Below, in pieces: positions 48,737 through 62,800 of a stretch of DNA of 64,000 nucleotides; the first letter of the stretch is position 1; each line of letters opens with the position of its first letter. The position numbers were made by a program, and so were the translations under genes. Source of the stretch: Acanthaster planci (Eukaryota; Echinodermata; Asteroidea; Valvatida; Acanthasteridae); NCBI RefSeq assembly GCF_001949145.1, contig NW_019091385.1, forward strand, positions 3,078,059 through 3,142,058, read 5' to 3'. Below the pieces are notes generated by a model, which saw only the letters and a program-made list of their open reading frames with translations, made no database searches and had not been told where the DNA came from.

Positions 48737-50623
48737 CTGCAAAGAGGACAGCAAAATGGACTAGGCATAGAGAAATGACTGAACTATCGCACATCAGGCA
48801 AAGTGAGAGCACTGGTGACCCTCCGTCCGTGGTAGCAGACCGAGAATATCTCTGGTCAAGACCGCCCCGGTAGTCTGGTTCACGGAGGTGCTAGGGACGT
48901 GTAACCCTGCTTCGCATGCACCGTTGATACCCAAGAAGTAGGGCATATCTAGAGAGGGTCATTATCGAAAGGTCTACTGGTAACCTGCTGTTTTGGGCAT
49001 GGCTAAAATGCTTGGCAGGTGGAATTTATTTCATATTTCTGTATATAAACGTACATTAGCAATAATTATTTGTCTATACCAGCAATGGCCAAAGAGATCT
49101 TTATAATAGACATTTACTGACACTTTTTACAACGAACATCTTTTATCGGATATAATGTGACAATGTAAATGAATGTTCTTAAAACCAATATAGGCCTATA
49201 TAGGCCTATTAGTCGTTCGAAATGTTAGCAGTTCTAGTTTTTCCAGAGTTATAATTTTGATTTACCGAGTTTGCAACCTCTTCTCCTAAAGTTTGTTGTT
49301 GCCTCTGTTTGCTTAATTGCACATTTCTGTCTTCCAATTGTGAACGAAAAACACGGCAGAAAAAAACCAAAATTGTCGGGGGAATAGTTCGAATGGATTA
49401 GAGTCGAAATTGTGACGATTAACGGCAGCGTCTCAATCTGCTGCTGCCAGCTACCAGTAATATTCAATAAAAAATAGCTCGTGAGCGATACGCTATGTCA
49501 ACTCCAATCATCGGTTACCGAGTTCTGATGAGCGGAGGTATCCCCGACAATGTCGGACCAAAGTGCTCTTTTAGGATTAGAAAGATTGATTGTAGCTTTT
49601 CGATGAATTACCTCTCTGAAATTTGAAGAAATATTGGCCAGGCACACAAGAAGTGTCACACTATAACGGTCAGCTCTCTACACGCCCATCAAGGAAAAAT
49701 ACCCCCCCAAAGGCACGCCTCATTAACCAAAGTTATCTCTGTGTTTTCGACCAGGCGATAAAATTGTTCTCAGTTTTATTCGTCTGAACGAGCAGTGCCT
49801 ATATTTGCACAGATGATCACCCGCTGGGATTAGCCTCTTGGTCCCAAGCTGCGCGCCGAGGTAGCAGAGCGGTAAATGGGTAAATGGGAACCGGCTAATG
49901 TGCTGCTCGTCTCGACGGGATATCTGGCCTTGCCTGGACTGGTATAGTTGTCGCTGGAGTGTGCATCTGTGCCGCATAGCCAAGCGTGAGGTACTGAAAT
50001 GATATGAGATTTATCTACTGACGATAGCAAAATGCACTGTCGTGCTACATATAAAGGTTGTGTCAACTTTCGAATCTTGTGAACGCTTAATGGTCGAAGC
50101 ATATTGCCAGTCTTCAACTCAACAGTATTTTCTCTCTGTTGTAACTGAAAAAGGATAAGCTTAGATTATGCAAGTTAAACCTCGTGTTATTGTACACAAA
50201 TTTGGGGCTTCATTTCTCATTGTAAGACCCACTTGAATCTCCGTGACTAATTATGTGTGTTTAGTCCATGGAATTTCGAGGAGAAAATGTTCGATTACAG
50301 GAAAGAAGTATACAGGTCTTAGCCGTATATAGGTCTTAAAATGTGCCCCGTTGCAATGATTAACCAAATAATGTCATGCATGGATGTTTACGAAAAGTGG
50401 GTAACTCACTTACGGTTTCAAAATAGCCGTGCATAGCATCCAAATGTAATTATACTTACCTACATTTCCGGTGCATATTACTTATTGCAAACAAAGACAA
50501 ATCTAACGCACCACACACACAGCGTGCTATCTTTGGGGCTCGAGTGCAGGCAGTTAACGTCACCAAACTGCCAAAGCTCATCCGACTCTCATTCCTCACA
50601 TCTACTATATTTGTTATTGGCGT

Positions 50624-50809
50624 TAAAGCCGGTTCATACTTCACGCGAAAGCGAACACAAACGCGGATTTGTGACGTCAGATCAAATATTTGCGCTGCAA
50701 ATTTGCAAAAGTTGAACACATTTCAACTCGAGCGAAATTTCTTTGCAAATCGTTTTGACATAAAATCCGCTTCGCTTTCACGTTTGCCTGTAGTATGAAC
50801 CGGCCTTTA
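50624..50809. mobile_element. MITE with AAAGCCGGTTCATAC ends
   Basis: The left end TTAAAGCCGGTTCATACT and the reverse complement of the right end (TAAAGGCCGGTTCATACT) match, and GAAAGCGAA recurs in both arms. Total length is about 186 bp with no coding capacity. The TTA at the left and TTTA at the right are compatible with a 3-bp TTA/TAA target, as in PIF/Harbinger elements, but this is suggestive only. Confidence 0.75.
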
Positions 50810-53800
50810 CACTGTATTTCATCTGATAGAATTACTTTTCCAAAAGCCAACATTTTCAAAATCCTGGCATCAAGGGATTTAATCCACGTGGTTAGGTCGG
50901 TCGAATGTCAGGAAACTCTATGGTAAAATAATTCTAATGGACGTGTCTATTAATTACGTTTGCCTTCACTGGTACTTGGGCATTACTGCGTGCCGCATTC
51001 GCAGGTCCCCTAAAAAGACAGGTGATTGTGAAAGATTGAAAGTGCAGTATCATTTGCCGATCTTAAATAAAATTATACTTGACTTACAATCACATCAGAT
51101 CGCGTTCTTTGCCATAATATTTACAAATTCTCAAAAACATGAATTGAAATCTGCAAAGGACAAGGAAGCCATTCTCCTAAGATAGAGTTGTTTTCACTTT
51201 CCAACAGTGACTTCGTTTCCTTCCTGGCATAATGATATTTTGCCACATAGATTACGTTTACATTGCTCAGAATGATTTCAAGTGGGTTTATCATCATGCT
51301 CGTCTAAATGAGTGAGAAATGGATTTGAAATCAAGTTGAACTGAGAATGGAAACGTCATTCCCATAACTTAGAAGTAAAAAAAAATCCGACAGTACAGTA
51401 GATTTTGAGACGCTTTCAATTATTGAAACACAGCGATTGATTATTCTTGAAACGGATGGAAATCTTTGGAGACATATTTTATATTTTGAAATGGTGCACC
51501 AATTACTTGAACCAAGCAAATTGTACGCCATATTTAAATTCCTCAAACGGTTGCATAAGATCACAAGCCGATCAGGACATTCCAAAAATTGACAGTGGGA
51601 ATTTGGTGAAGGAAAAAATGGAGAGCTGCTGGCTGCGATCTTTGTTAGCTATCCATGGTAGAAGCGCATCTGTCAATTGTCGTAGAGTCCGCATTTTCAC
51701 AAGGCCAAGCCAATCCGATCCGATTACCACGCGTATATCACATCCCGATATGGCATGTGTACTCATGGGCTTAACGATGTATGTCCGTAATGAGGGCAGG
51801 GCTGCTTCTGGAGTCAGCCGCGTGGAACATTTACCGCATGGGAATGCCGATGAAACGGCAGATGTTTCACGCTTTTTTTTCCAGAGTTGTTTGGCATCGC
51901 CATTTTGAGTATATTCTAATTGGACCATTCTGCGTGTTACCATCACACACTTGCACTTCCTCTGAAAAAAAGTCATATTAACAAACGTTCAAACGAGTCC
52001 CCTTTCATTATTTGTGAGCTGTCAATTAACCACCCACAGTCACGTGATTGCTGAAATCTGCTTACGTTGTAATAATACAACGTAGCACGGCACTGCTCCT
52101 GGCTGATGTCGGGTACAGTGTTCCGTACGAGACGTAGTGTTGGACTGCATCGTCATACATTTTCATGGATTATATCCTGAGTCTGGTACCAGGTGATTGC
52201 CTTCTGCATCCACGCAAATAAGGAGGTATTCTAGCCTGAGCTTCACCAATCAAAGGGCCCACTTGTGTCACAACCGACTTGGGGTAATAGCAATTTAGTA
52301 ACGTTCTTCCTTGAGATAAGCAGACTTCTATCAGGAAGAGATCGAAACGAGCACTTTTGACTAGAAATCGATCGCGTAACCACATTAATAATTGCATAAA
52401 ATGGTCCCTTTTTGCACTGTTGGATCACGGAGGTGTTTTTTCCTTCCTCCATGGTTGAATGTATTTCATGGTAGTAAAACTGCACCAGAGCTGCCTGTAT
52501 GGCGTCTTATGCTAGGGGGTTTCATTACATTTTTCAATTTCAATTTGATAGGATTATTTTGTTTCTCATCCGGGGAAATTAGACTAAGGCTGTATCCGGG
52601 AATGTGTCAACGTAACCGGCCGACTGTAATCTGTTATGCTAGCCTTGACTCCAAGCAATCCCCAGCTGGTTGTGGTAGACCGCGGTCTGCTTGCTCTCCT
52701 CCTCCCTTCCCCGATGATGAGGAACCGATTGATTGAAAATGAGGACAGATGGCTGGATTATTAACCACATACTGCGCTTTAATAGCCCTGTCTCCAAGTA
52801 ACAGACCCTCTTGATCAAACAAAATAAAGACATTAAAAAGCAAAATGGAAGAATGGAGCTTTATTAAGTACTGCCGTTACGCGTGTCAGCCAGAAGATGG
52901 TTGAAACAGCTATCACCGGCCAACGTGTTAGCAAATAATTGCCCTCGTACCTTGTATGGGTTGTAACACAGATAGCTTGTAACAATACATGGATAATTAT
53001 GACAAACAACCTGTCGTTTGCATGCCCAATTTCTTTAGCAATTAATTTAACATAAAAATGGAAATACAAAATTTCGTACAGCGTACAAATGTTGGTGGAA
53101 AATGATAATATTTCAAATCAAGATTCACCAGTCAAACATTTCGACCAGAAAACTCCAATTCAGCCTCTTAGATTTGAAGTCATTTTCTCTCTCTTTAGTA
53201 AGTTAGCTTTTAAGTCACCTTTTGGAAAGCACACATCATTACCAAACAATTGTGACAAATGGAGAGCAGTGACGCACAAAATGTCCAGCGCGTAAACAGT
53301 AAACACAGTTATAGTCAAGCAAACACAGAAAGGCTGCGCTTAGAAAACTCTCGATTTCCCGCCAAGAATTCGCGTCAGGCGATCTCCGCGCCTGACGCAA
53401 GTCCCTATCAGTCAACGCCATCGTATTAATCAAGGCCAGATAGAGAATTGTGACACCCTGGAGAAATGGAATTGGCATTGATAATTAAGGGGGCCATTCC
53501 ACATGTTCGTTGGTCCGTTCCGTATCCACATCCGTTAACCGCGCTTCACTCCTGTACAATTTCAATTAACAGTCTCTGCAACTTACTCATAAGGGCGGGA
53601 GGCGTCTATTAAAAGGCGCCCTTTGACACTGGCCAGACAGTAAAATTCGGCAATGTTTGGAACGTTTGCACAAGTGAAGGTCAAGCGACAATTCGTAAAT
53701 AATCATTAGTGCTTTGATCCATTTACAGATGGTTGAGACCTGTAGCTCATGCTTAAACTTAAACTTTGCCTAAAATGAGTATTTTCTGTATCGATTTTTC

Positions 53801-55693
53801 AAACAAAATATATGCCATGGCGTGAAATGTGGGCTTAGATTATGTGCACTTCGTTTCTAATAAATCTAGAAGTTGTTTAAGCTGCACTTTGACTAACAAA
53901 AACGACGACCTTCCATGACACATCATGAGTTTTGTATAATTGGTTTCTTTGAAACCCCTGCAACGCCAATTTGAGTAATAGAGAAAGGGTAAGGCTGCAG
54001 CTCAATGTACGTCCAAAACTGTCTTTTAACGAAACCTCGTCCCATTTCCAAACTCTGGCAATTGTTTGGAGCTCCTACCATGAAAGATGGCGACGAAATG
54101 CTGTTTAGCATTGTTGATATTCTGCTTTTTCATACTCTAGTGCGCCCGGACCCCGCATAATGTTGCCATGGTGATTATTAGTTAGCATAATTGCTCCACA
54201 TGGGCTGTGTAATCGCAGTGGCATGAAAAAACTTGAAGAAAACACTCCACTGCTGAAATGACAGGAAAATATACCTCAAAGCCTTCTTTAATGGCGTATA
54301 AACAAGTGCGATTAAGAGTTCGCTTGAAATCGTATTTCTATATTCAATTTTGTTTCTGACAATATAATTCAGTTATTTTAATGTTACCATATGTCAGTTA
54401 TATTGGAACCAATGACCTTATTTATAAAATGGTTATATTGAATTTGAAATAAAACTTCATGGCAGATTGATTTTATTTATTTAAAATTTTTGGTTTATTA
54501 GATCTAATTGCACTAAGAAGCATTAAAAAAGGAAAGTGAAGCATGGAACCCAAAATGGTCTGGTGCCAACTATTTGGCAGATATCAGATCGCAATGCATA
54601 AGATAGATTCAGGGAACATGCTAAAGTAGCGTTTTTAGAATAAGGAATATTATTTACCGATTGTCAGCAGAAACCCCCAAATCACAGACACAAAACAGGA
54701 AACCAAACAAAACAGAAAACACAAATATAAAGCAACGCAGACTGTGTGGCTAACGCAATTAGAACCTTCTCAAAATTCTTCCTACACAGTTGGTAACTTT
54801 ACATGAATCTTACGGGGACCATATCGACACAACAGCAATGCAATTATAAACTTTAATTGATAGAACTGGAGAATTTATGATGCGTCGTTATTAAAGGTTT
54901 CCATAATATTTAGACCACATATCGGAAAGTGAGCAGCGCTAGGCAGACTCCTGTCATTTCTTCTCTGGGTGCTAGCCAGAAATTACATTATGTGAGGATC
55001 AGAGAATATAGAAGGAGCTAAAGGGAAAGAGCTTGGTTTATAAGCTTGGGGGAGGAGGAAAAAAGGAAACATTAAAATCCCACGCATCTGCCTGGGATGC
55101 ATCTGTTCATGATGGCGGGCATATTGGCGATCCAGCCGCCAGCCCTGTACTGGCAATGAGAACTGATGCGTCGCCCTGTCTCTAATTACTCCCCTCAAGG
55201 GAGAAAGGGGGAAGGTAGCGATGAGAAGTGTGGGTGGTTGGGTGAATGATGAGAGGCTCGAGGCGTGACTCAAGAAGAGAAGGACGCGAAACAGAAGTAT
55301 AAAAAACCTTTACACGAGTTGGGCGTAGATTTGATATTAACAGATAGTAATGGCGTACTGCATAAACAGAAAAGTGCTTAGATTAATGAAAAATTTTTAA
55401 GGTGGAGAAGATGCGTAAAAACCTTGCCAAAAATTAGCAGCTTATCTAAAAACCTGTCAGTTGATACAATAGTAATTCCTCAAACCGATTTTGATAAATG
55501 TCATAAGGGAAGTACAGACATCTCAAAGCATTGTGCGGAGTTCACTTCCATGATTTGTATATGGATACATGAAGCAAGGATATACACCGTGTTCGCTCTC
55601 GGGGGAGCGAGATGGCATGCAACTGGTGCAATATGAGCTCTAGAGGGCGCAGGGTGTTAATAAAATAATGCCAACCATGACTTTTGAAGGTTT

Positions 55694-56005
55694 CACTGTA
55701 AAAATAAACGTTAATGTTTTAACGCCCTTTAAACGCCTTCCTGGAAACACTTTATGAACATACTGTGGTGTTAATAATCAAAAGCCAAACAAGTTGTGGT
55801 GTTTATTTTTAAAACAAATAATTGTGGATGCGTTAGGAAATATGGACTCACTGATATGTTTCGGTGTTAATAACAAGACATAAAAACACGATCTTCGGGT
55901 TACTATTGAACACCGAACAAGTTTCATTTCTATAAAAAGTGTTTAATTTTAAACGGTTTTAATAACGCAAAGATGCGTTTGTAATGGGCGTTGGTTTTTA
56001 CAGTG
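55694..56005. mobile_element. Non-autonomous element with CACTGTAAAAA ends
   Basis: The left end CACTGTAAAAA and right end TTTTTACAGTG are exact inverted repeats of 11 bp. The 312-bp body is AT-rich with recurring GGTGTTAATAA units (also AACACCG on the other strand). There is no transposase. CACTG ends resemble CACTA-like or Chapaev-like families. A possible TT target duplication flanks it. Confidence 0.65.
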
Positions 56006-58016
56006 TTGGGTGCAGTTTTCTAAAGGATGCGGAATTTGTTTTGTTTTAATGTTCATGAGTCTTTCTCGTTTGTAAGGACTTGCGCTTCATTATTTTTATC
56101 TGGCTTACTGTATAACATTCCTGACCACTAAGGAATAAGTTTGCTGACCTTTTCTCTGCGGCATTTTTAAGAGCATCCTATACACAACGTCTGCACCAGC
56201 GCATTATTATTTACTATAACAATGACTTTTTCAAATGCTGGAACGAACTGATGCATTTCAGCCACTCTTTCAGATTTTAAGGCAAGTTCTGTTTAAACCA
56301 ACGCTTCAATTGAAATGATGTAGAGCTAAACAATTTATGTAGTTACCTGTCACATTTGTGTAATCTACACTTATCGTTTCGGAGCACTTTACCAAATGTG
56401 ACTTTTCTACTGACTAATTTCCTTTTTTTTTTTACGATACTTCCACATTGATTAGCAACGCATAGTTTTCAGTTCACAATTTGTTTGGCACAAATCAAGA
56501 TATAAAATAGAACGATAAACCACAGCCAATGCCTACATGTGTTTCTACACTATGATGTCATAAATCGAAAAGGAAATAAACACTCAGAATGACTGATGCA
56601 TTTTGCATTGCCGTGGACGTAACAACAGAAAAATGCTCTCAATGTCATTTATGGCCGATATATTTCATCGATCACAACTTGTAAATATGAAGCGACTGGC
56701 ATTTAAAAACCGTTAATAATAATAAGGCCGAAAGTACCCGCCCGCATACTTGAAATTTGAAACTGCAATTTGAATTTTTTTACCGCGAATGATTCATAGC
56801 GTTTTGTTGCGCTTCGCTAGATCCAAGGAACCTGGTCGCTTATTTTTGTTTGTCTCTGTTAGATTCCTCAGTCGCTGTTTTCCACGATATCGGTTACGTG
56901 CACAAGAAAGGCAGAAAGGTTGGCCGTGCGGTCCAGTGTCAATCGGTCGCTGAATGAAATGCCGCTTTGGAATTGAAGAAATCGGCGCAGTATTGATTCC
57001 AGGAAGCATACACAAGAGTGACCGCAATAACGAGTAAATTCATTTGTTCTCTTGTCAATGTTCTATGTTCTGTTTAGATATAACGCATGTTATTATCTAC
57101 TTTACTCAGTTTTTTATTTTAATACAAGCATTACATAAAAATTTGAAACTTTCTAGTAACTATTTCACCGAAGATTTCCTATCCATCCACGGAGCAAGAT
57201 TCCTGTGGATGTGGAATAGTGGTGATGAACAAACGTTCTTCAGCAGTGCACGTGGAAACACAAGACTGAAGTGAATTGTCTGACATTACGACTTGTCTTC
57301 AAGGAGGAGCAACCCCCACCACACACAGAACACCAGGCGTACTGTTTTAGTAGTTTTGGGGACATTTTCTGGGGACTGTTAACAGTGTGAAGACATGAGA
57401 AATGTCACCACAACTCGATCCTAAGTTGCCTAGCCAAAAAAAAAAAATCCCCCCTTTACGCGGTGAAAGCATGCCCACCCACCATCCGGTATTCACATAA
57501 CCAAGCGGAACGATGTAAGCTGGCGTCCACAGAAAGAAAAATTGTCCAACTGACAATAACGAGTAGGAGAGCATGACAAGATACGAATGAGCTCTCGACT
57601 CGGCGTTGACAGGGCTGACGGATGAATCCTCCTGCGTGTTATCAGTTGCTGGAGTTATGAAAATAAACCAAGCCCAATTGTCGACAGTCCTCGAATCGTC
57701 GAATAAAACGATCTTTATCGAAACTAATTATTATCATTACAACAAAGATCGAGAGAATCGATAACGCAGTCTGGGAGTCTAATTTCACATTTTCGTCGTG
57801 TGTACTATCGCAAAGAATAATAAATCCAATAATGCCGGATGACACTGCACTTAACAGCGTCTGTATTTTATTTACATTAGGTCTGATGGCAATTACACTC
57901 CGGAGACAGCAATTTCATCGCTTAAGAGATTACAGTCTCAGAACCAATCCTTTACTAACTCAAAATTGGATTCCCAACGCTTAATACGTAATAGCCGTTT
58001 AGTGGAGAAATGTGTT

Positions 58017-58066
58017 GACAACATTATGTAAACCTCGACTTGACAACATTATGTAAACCTCGACTT
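58017..58066 (+). repeat. 25-bp exact tandem duplication
   Basis: The unit GACAACATTATGTAAACCTC plus GACTT occurs twice in direct succession (58017-58041 and 58042-58066) with no mismatch. It is probably a recent slippage event. Confidence 0.9.
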
Positions 58067-58739
58067 AAAGGGTGTTCACGGTCTAATAAATGACCCCAAA
58101 AAGTGCATCACGAGATATGCCCCAAAAAAGGACAAATTCAAAAAGAAAGACGCGGCAACACGTGACGTCTTATTGAAGAACAAGTGAGTTTCTCTCCTAG
58201 GGTTCACATCCAGAATATCACCTCAACTTCAAGCAAAGAACGAACGGAATATTTCAACCTTCCACATTTTGAAGACTGGGGGCAAAGGATTGCCTTATGA
58301 CTTGAAACTTCTTTGTTAATCAGTTCGAACAATGGAGGAAGGCAAACACGTCAACAATCTCTGGAAGTAAAGTGAAGCAAAGTGGACTTGCTTACTTTTT
58401 TTAACAGTGAAGCCGACTGCTGACCCATTCAGGATGGATTAGGCTGGACCTATCGCACGTCCCCAATCTGTGTAAAAAATGGTCAAGTTTCTTTTTACAA
58501 ATTACAAATCTTTCAGAACCTGCTACTCATGTTTCATGTCGTAACCACGCCAGATGTCCGCCGTCGGTCACATTATCTCGGGATCTCTTCCTCTATAAAA
58601 ACCGCCATCCGAGCAATTTAATTATCACGGCCCCAGTTTATGGTTACCTAACCATCGCTGTCATCGCACGGTAACCGCGACTCACCGTCTGGACTCCGCG
58701 GGCGAAATTGAACTGCGAAACAAAAATCAAGTCTCGAGA

Positions 58740-58763
58740 CAGAGAGAGAAAGAGAGAGAGATT
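58740..58763. repeat. (AG)n microsatellite
   Basis: A short run of AGAGAG interrupted by single A bases, within otherwise unannotated DNA. Confidence 0.8.
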
Positions 58764-59688
58764 GTCCATGCTGCTGAGCCACATTAGGGCATCAACCCTA
58801 CGGAGCCGAGGAAAAGGTGACAATATGATGTTATCACAGATTTAAAGTAAATGCTAGTGGAAACTGCTTCTTCATGTAAATCAATCGCTTACAGTTAATT
58901 GTCTTCATTTTGACAGATACGTTTGGACATTTACGATTAAGCACGTTCGTAGATTACATACGTCACTCACTTTTATACACCTAATTATTGAAGAAACCAT
59001 TTGAATCACTTCGTGATATACCTCATGGTGTTTCAGATGTCCAAGAACAGTCTCAGCGAAATTTAAATGGTTTCACAAGCTACATCGGCTGCATAATCAC
59101 ACAGCTATTGCATTTTTTAGGCTAGCCAAATCGTTTGTGACGTTTTAACACGCTGCTCAAAGGATGTTAAATTTCCAATCTCTAAGCAATTATGCATAAA
59201 AGCATAGCTCCCTGTACGAGCCCTTGCGTCTCGAGTAATATCCATCTATATATTAGAGTATGATGTCATCGCCCAACACTTAGGGCCTACAGGATCCCAG
59301 ATGAGTTAGATCAGTCAAGTAACCCTGGTCCATAGTTGCTGGCTAGGATTTAATCAATGTGGCAGCACGAGCATGGATTTTAAGGAGAAAATTAAATCAA
59401 ACCTGAGCGACATACACACTTTGAAATTTGAAAAGCGTTTCTTATACGTGAACCGAACGTAGGAAAACTAACAGCAGTTAGATTCCAGCGTAAATATTTA
59501 TATCTCCGAAGGCTTTACACTTGACATTGTTGATAACGTTTGGCAGGTTTTTATAAATATACGTGGGCCAATGGTCGGGCAGGGTAAGTTGCAGTTGGGA
59601 CATAGTGTTGGAATGCCTTCCGGTGGTGGTGAATCCACCATTGTGCGGTCTGCCTATATGGATGCTGCTTCTTTTACAGGACTATAAT

Positions 59689-59859
59689 ACGGCCGTTTCA
59701 CAATAGTGCGCCACCAATAGTTTGCAACGCGTTGGCCAATCACAATGCGCGTAATTTGTCAACCTAATGCGCATTTGGAAAGGGTCGACAAATTTCGGGC
59801 GTTATGAATGGCCAACGTGTTGCAAACTCTTGGTGGTGCACTGCTGTGAATCGTCCGTT
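59689..59859. mobile_element. Complete foldback element of a family with solo arms elsewhere
   Basis: The left arm (ACGG, TTCACAATAGTGCGCCACCA, GTTTGCAACGCGTTGGCCAA, AATTTGTC) and right arm (GACAAATTT, AATGGCCAACGTGTTGCAAA, TTGGTGGTGCACTG, TGTGAATCGTCCG) are inverted copies of about 72 bp around a spacer of about 25 bp. Single arms of the same family are at 1328-1404 and 5211-5280. No coding capacity. No clear target duplication was found. Confidence 0.8.
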
Positions 59860-62800
59860 TTGTTGATAGAGCATTGACAAGTTGATCGAATGTGAGAGCC
59901 GCCGTGTCCCCATACGTCTAGCGCGATGAATCAACCCAACCCTTTCCTGAACCTGAAACTACAATAGCCATACTGATATATAGGATGCGTCTGCTCGTCT
60001 CTACTCAAGATAACTGCTAAAAGTGTTTCGACCCCTCTGCGCACTACCCGTTTTCCCCTCCCCGCTGGCCCTCGGCGAGCCGCTCACGCCCGCCGGGTCA
60101 CACAAAAGGCCTTTGAACTCTTCCCACGACGTTAGTTAGTCTATCCTACACAATCTCCCTCAATTGCAGCTTTTCTCCCCCTCTCCTTTTCTCTTTCTTC
60201 TTTACCAACCGCTCAAATCTAATTTGATGAAATGATAAATCTCCCGCAATCGCGAACTCTCCCTTCAAATCGCCCCCGTGAATTGAACGGGTCAGGCGGA
60301 ATCTAGCAAGCGTAATGAATCTAATTGGCCCGCTGTCGAGCTGCAATGCCACGCCATTACGACACCAAGACCTTACGTATAAAGCTTTCTTAGATAAGCC
60401 TGTGTTGGTGCATATATACGGATTTGCAGTTGTCCTATCAATCCGTCCCATAACTTAGACATTTTACTCACAATTCAGGTTGACCGGGGAAGCCTATGTA
60501 ATAAGTGAGGCTGTAAATTAGATTCAGTTGGTCGTGCAAGATCATTTTGCAAAACAATCACAGGGATCCATCGTCTAAAACCTCTGACACACTGCAGAAG
60601 CCTCTTGAGGCAATCCAGTTAGCGCTGTTTTCCACCGCGGTAACAGAAGAAATAAATTGAAGAAATTAAAACCAAAACATATCCTAGGTGCACACTTGGC
60701 CTAATTATATACGACGCAAACAATACCTCCATTTGGCTCACACATTGGCTTAAACGCAACCTTTATGTAAGCTTGAAAATGTGAATCCCGACATCACGTA
60801 AAGATCAGTATCGGACAACAAATATTGCCCCAAATAATAATTATAATATCCTGCCATTTTCCATTTAACCTGATCATTTCTTAAACGTGAAGCCACGGCG
60901 CCAATTCGTCAGCACTCGAAGAGTAATGATCACCACGAGCTCTGAGAAGTTTCAACCTGACTGTTTGCAAAGCTGATATTTCTAGGGGACTTTCTCCTCG
61001 GCCTGCTAAAAAAAATAATTTTATTCGTTTACCAGCCTGCTAAAAGCCACTCTTATCTTTGTTGCAAAGGTTGTAGTGGGTTAATGGCTGATCCTATTTA
61101 AAGGAACTTTGTCGTCAACATTTTCCCGGTACGCGGTTTACCAAGCTGTCGTTGATTGGTGAAGCCTTATCTCTTTGTGAATAATCAAAGAAGAACCATT
61201 CTGATCTTTGATTCGTCCCATGCATATTAACTTTAGCAGGTTACCCATTAACTCTGTGTGATAATTAAATAAACCTGAAATTTTTAACTGGGTGTTGGTT
61301 AAGTCATCTTTTTCCATTTTTCCAACAGTCTACGCTCCTTGGCTCAAAAGAGGAAGCGACAGTACACATTCAAAAGACGTAATAGTTCAAGATAATGCTG
61401 AATATCTAGTTCCTAATACAGTACAGTTTGGCTCTTTGTGGGCGAATCTTGGTGTATTACTCTTGAAATAATATGCATTTATGAACTGATGGTATCCCAG
61501 TATTTTGACGCTACGAGTACTCCTCTCCACTGACATCTCGTTTAGCCACACAGTATTCCTAGAGATCGTCTGGCATCCGCTCAAACAAGACGCTGTCCTT
61601 CCATTTTGGCGAAAATGACCATTTCAAAGTTGTGTTTAATCATTAAAGTACATACTAATACTTGTACATGTATTGAAACAATGAAACGATTTCTTCTCGT
61701 GCCGTTGCAGTGGAATATCTTTATTGCTTGTAACTGTCAGGTTACTTTCAAGGAAAACCCGCATTATAATAGATAGGGGTGGCTTTCGATTGAATGGTAA
61801 TCGACACCGAGTCCTCCTAACGACCCATTTGATAAGGCGACACTGAAACCTTTTTACTACTACAAAGGCCACGGAGTTTCGATTGCGTTTTTTTGTATTC
61901 GTAGGTGTAATCGGAACCAACGCGTACGGGAAAAGGGTTGCACTTTCTGTCTCAGCTGCGACTAAATCGTGTTGGCTTGAAAAGAAAACTCGAATATCTG
62001 CTAATGCTCCAGCAACCTTACATCTCACTATAACTTTATGTTCAAAGAAAGTCCGAGTAACGTCAGTACCGTGTACCAATCAGACTGTCTTTGCACTTTG
62101 AAACCAAGTTTGCTCTGTCTGCTGGTTATTTTAGAGGAAAGGGGAAATGGGGAGCTATGTTGAACCGAAAGTGCCCTTTGCGTATAGTGCATTCAAGCGC
62201 GGCACACCATTTGGTGCAATTGTTACGTTCTTTTCATCAAAATTTTCTGCAGGTAGGCAAAAATATCAAACGACTAGCCACGTGATAGAAAGTTTTCCTC
62301 GTCGGGAGTTGACCCTTCAAATCAGAGCGCTTCAAATCCTTCATTGCTTTTCCATCATCGGACGTGTGCATCTGGCTGTTACCCAACATGTAATAGCCAG
62401 TAAAATGATGGGCCAGAGTGTCAGTTGGTATAATACAAGAGCTCACAGAGGTATTGCCTGACCCAGATCAGGCTGTATTGCCTGAAAAACAACGACAAAA
62501 AAGATTTGGCAATGGCTCGTGGAGATCTTAAGTCCTAAAATCCGGGGAGATTTACGGTTGCATCTCGCTGCTGCCGTGCTCTCACGACGGAGGAAATGAA
62601 GGCTGTGGTCGGCTGTAAAGGCACAAGGTTTATTGGAATGTCACGTCAGCACAAGATGGTCTTGGCCAAATTCCATTCCGTATCTGTTTTTAATACTAAA
62701 TTTGTCTTGGTCGCTCGTTGTGCACTTCGACATCAAATCCCATTAGGCTTCATGCACCATTACCAGTATGGTAAATCCAAAATTTCTTATGTCAATAGGT

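Noticed and set aside
48820-48965. Minus-strand stretch reading MPYFLGINGACEAG, tested as the missing lobe-1 exon of the receptor
   Set aside because: It does not align with the GABA-B lobe-1 start and its candidate splice sites do not give the needed phase 0 exit before the Cys exon.
51447-51976. Overlapping 153- and 134-codon frames on opposite strands
   Set aside because: Neither has a recognisable motif, splice context or composition distinguishing it from chance.
55080-55150. Minus-strand GGWIANMPAIMN, superficially like the GG-LPAVEMA motif of GABA-B receptors
   Set aside because: A stop follows within a few codons and no donor site lies in the right place.
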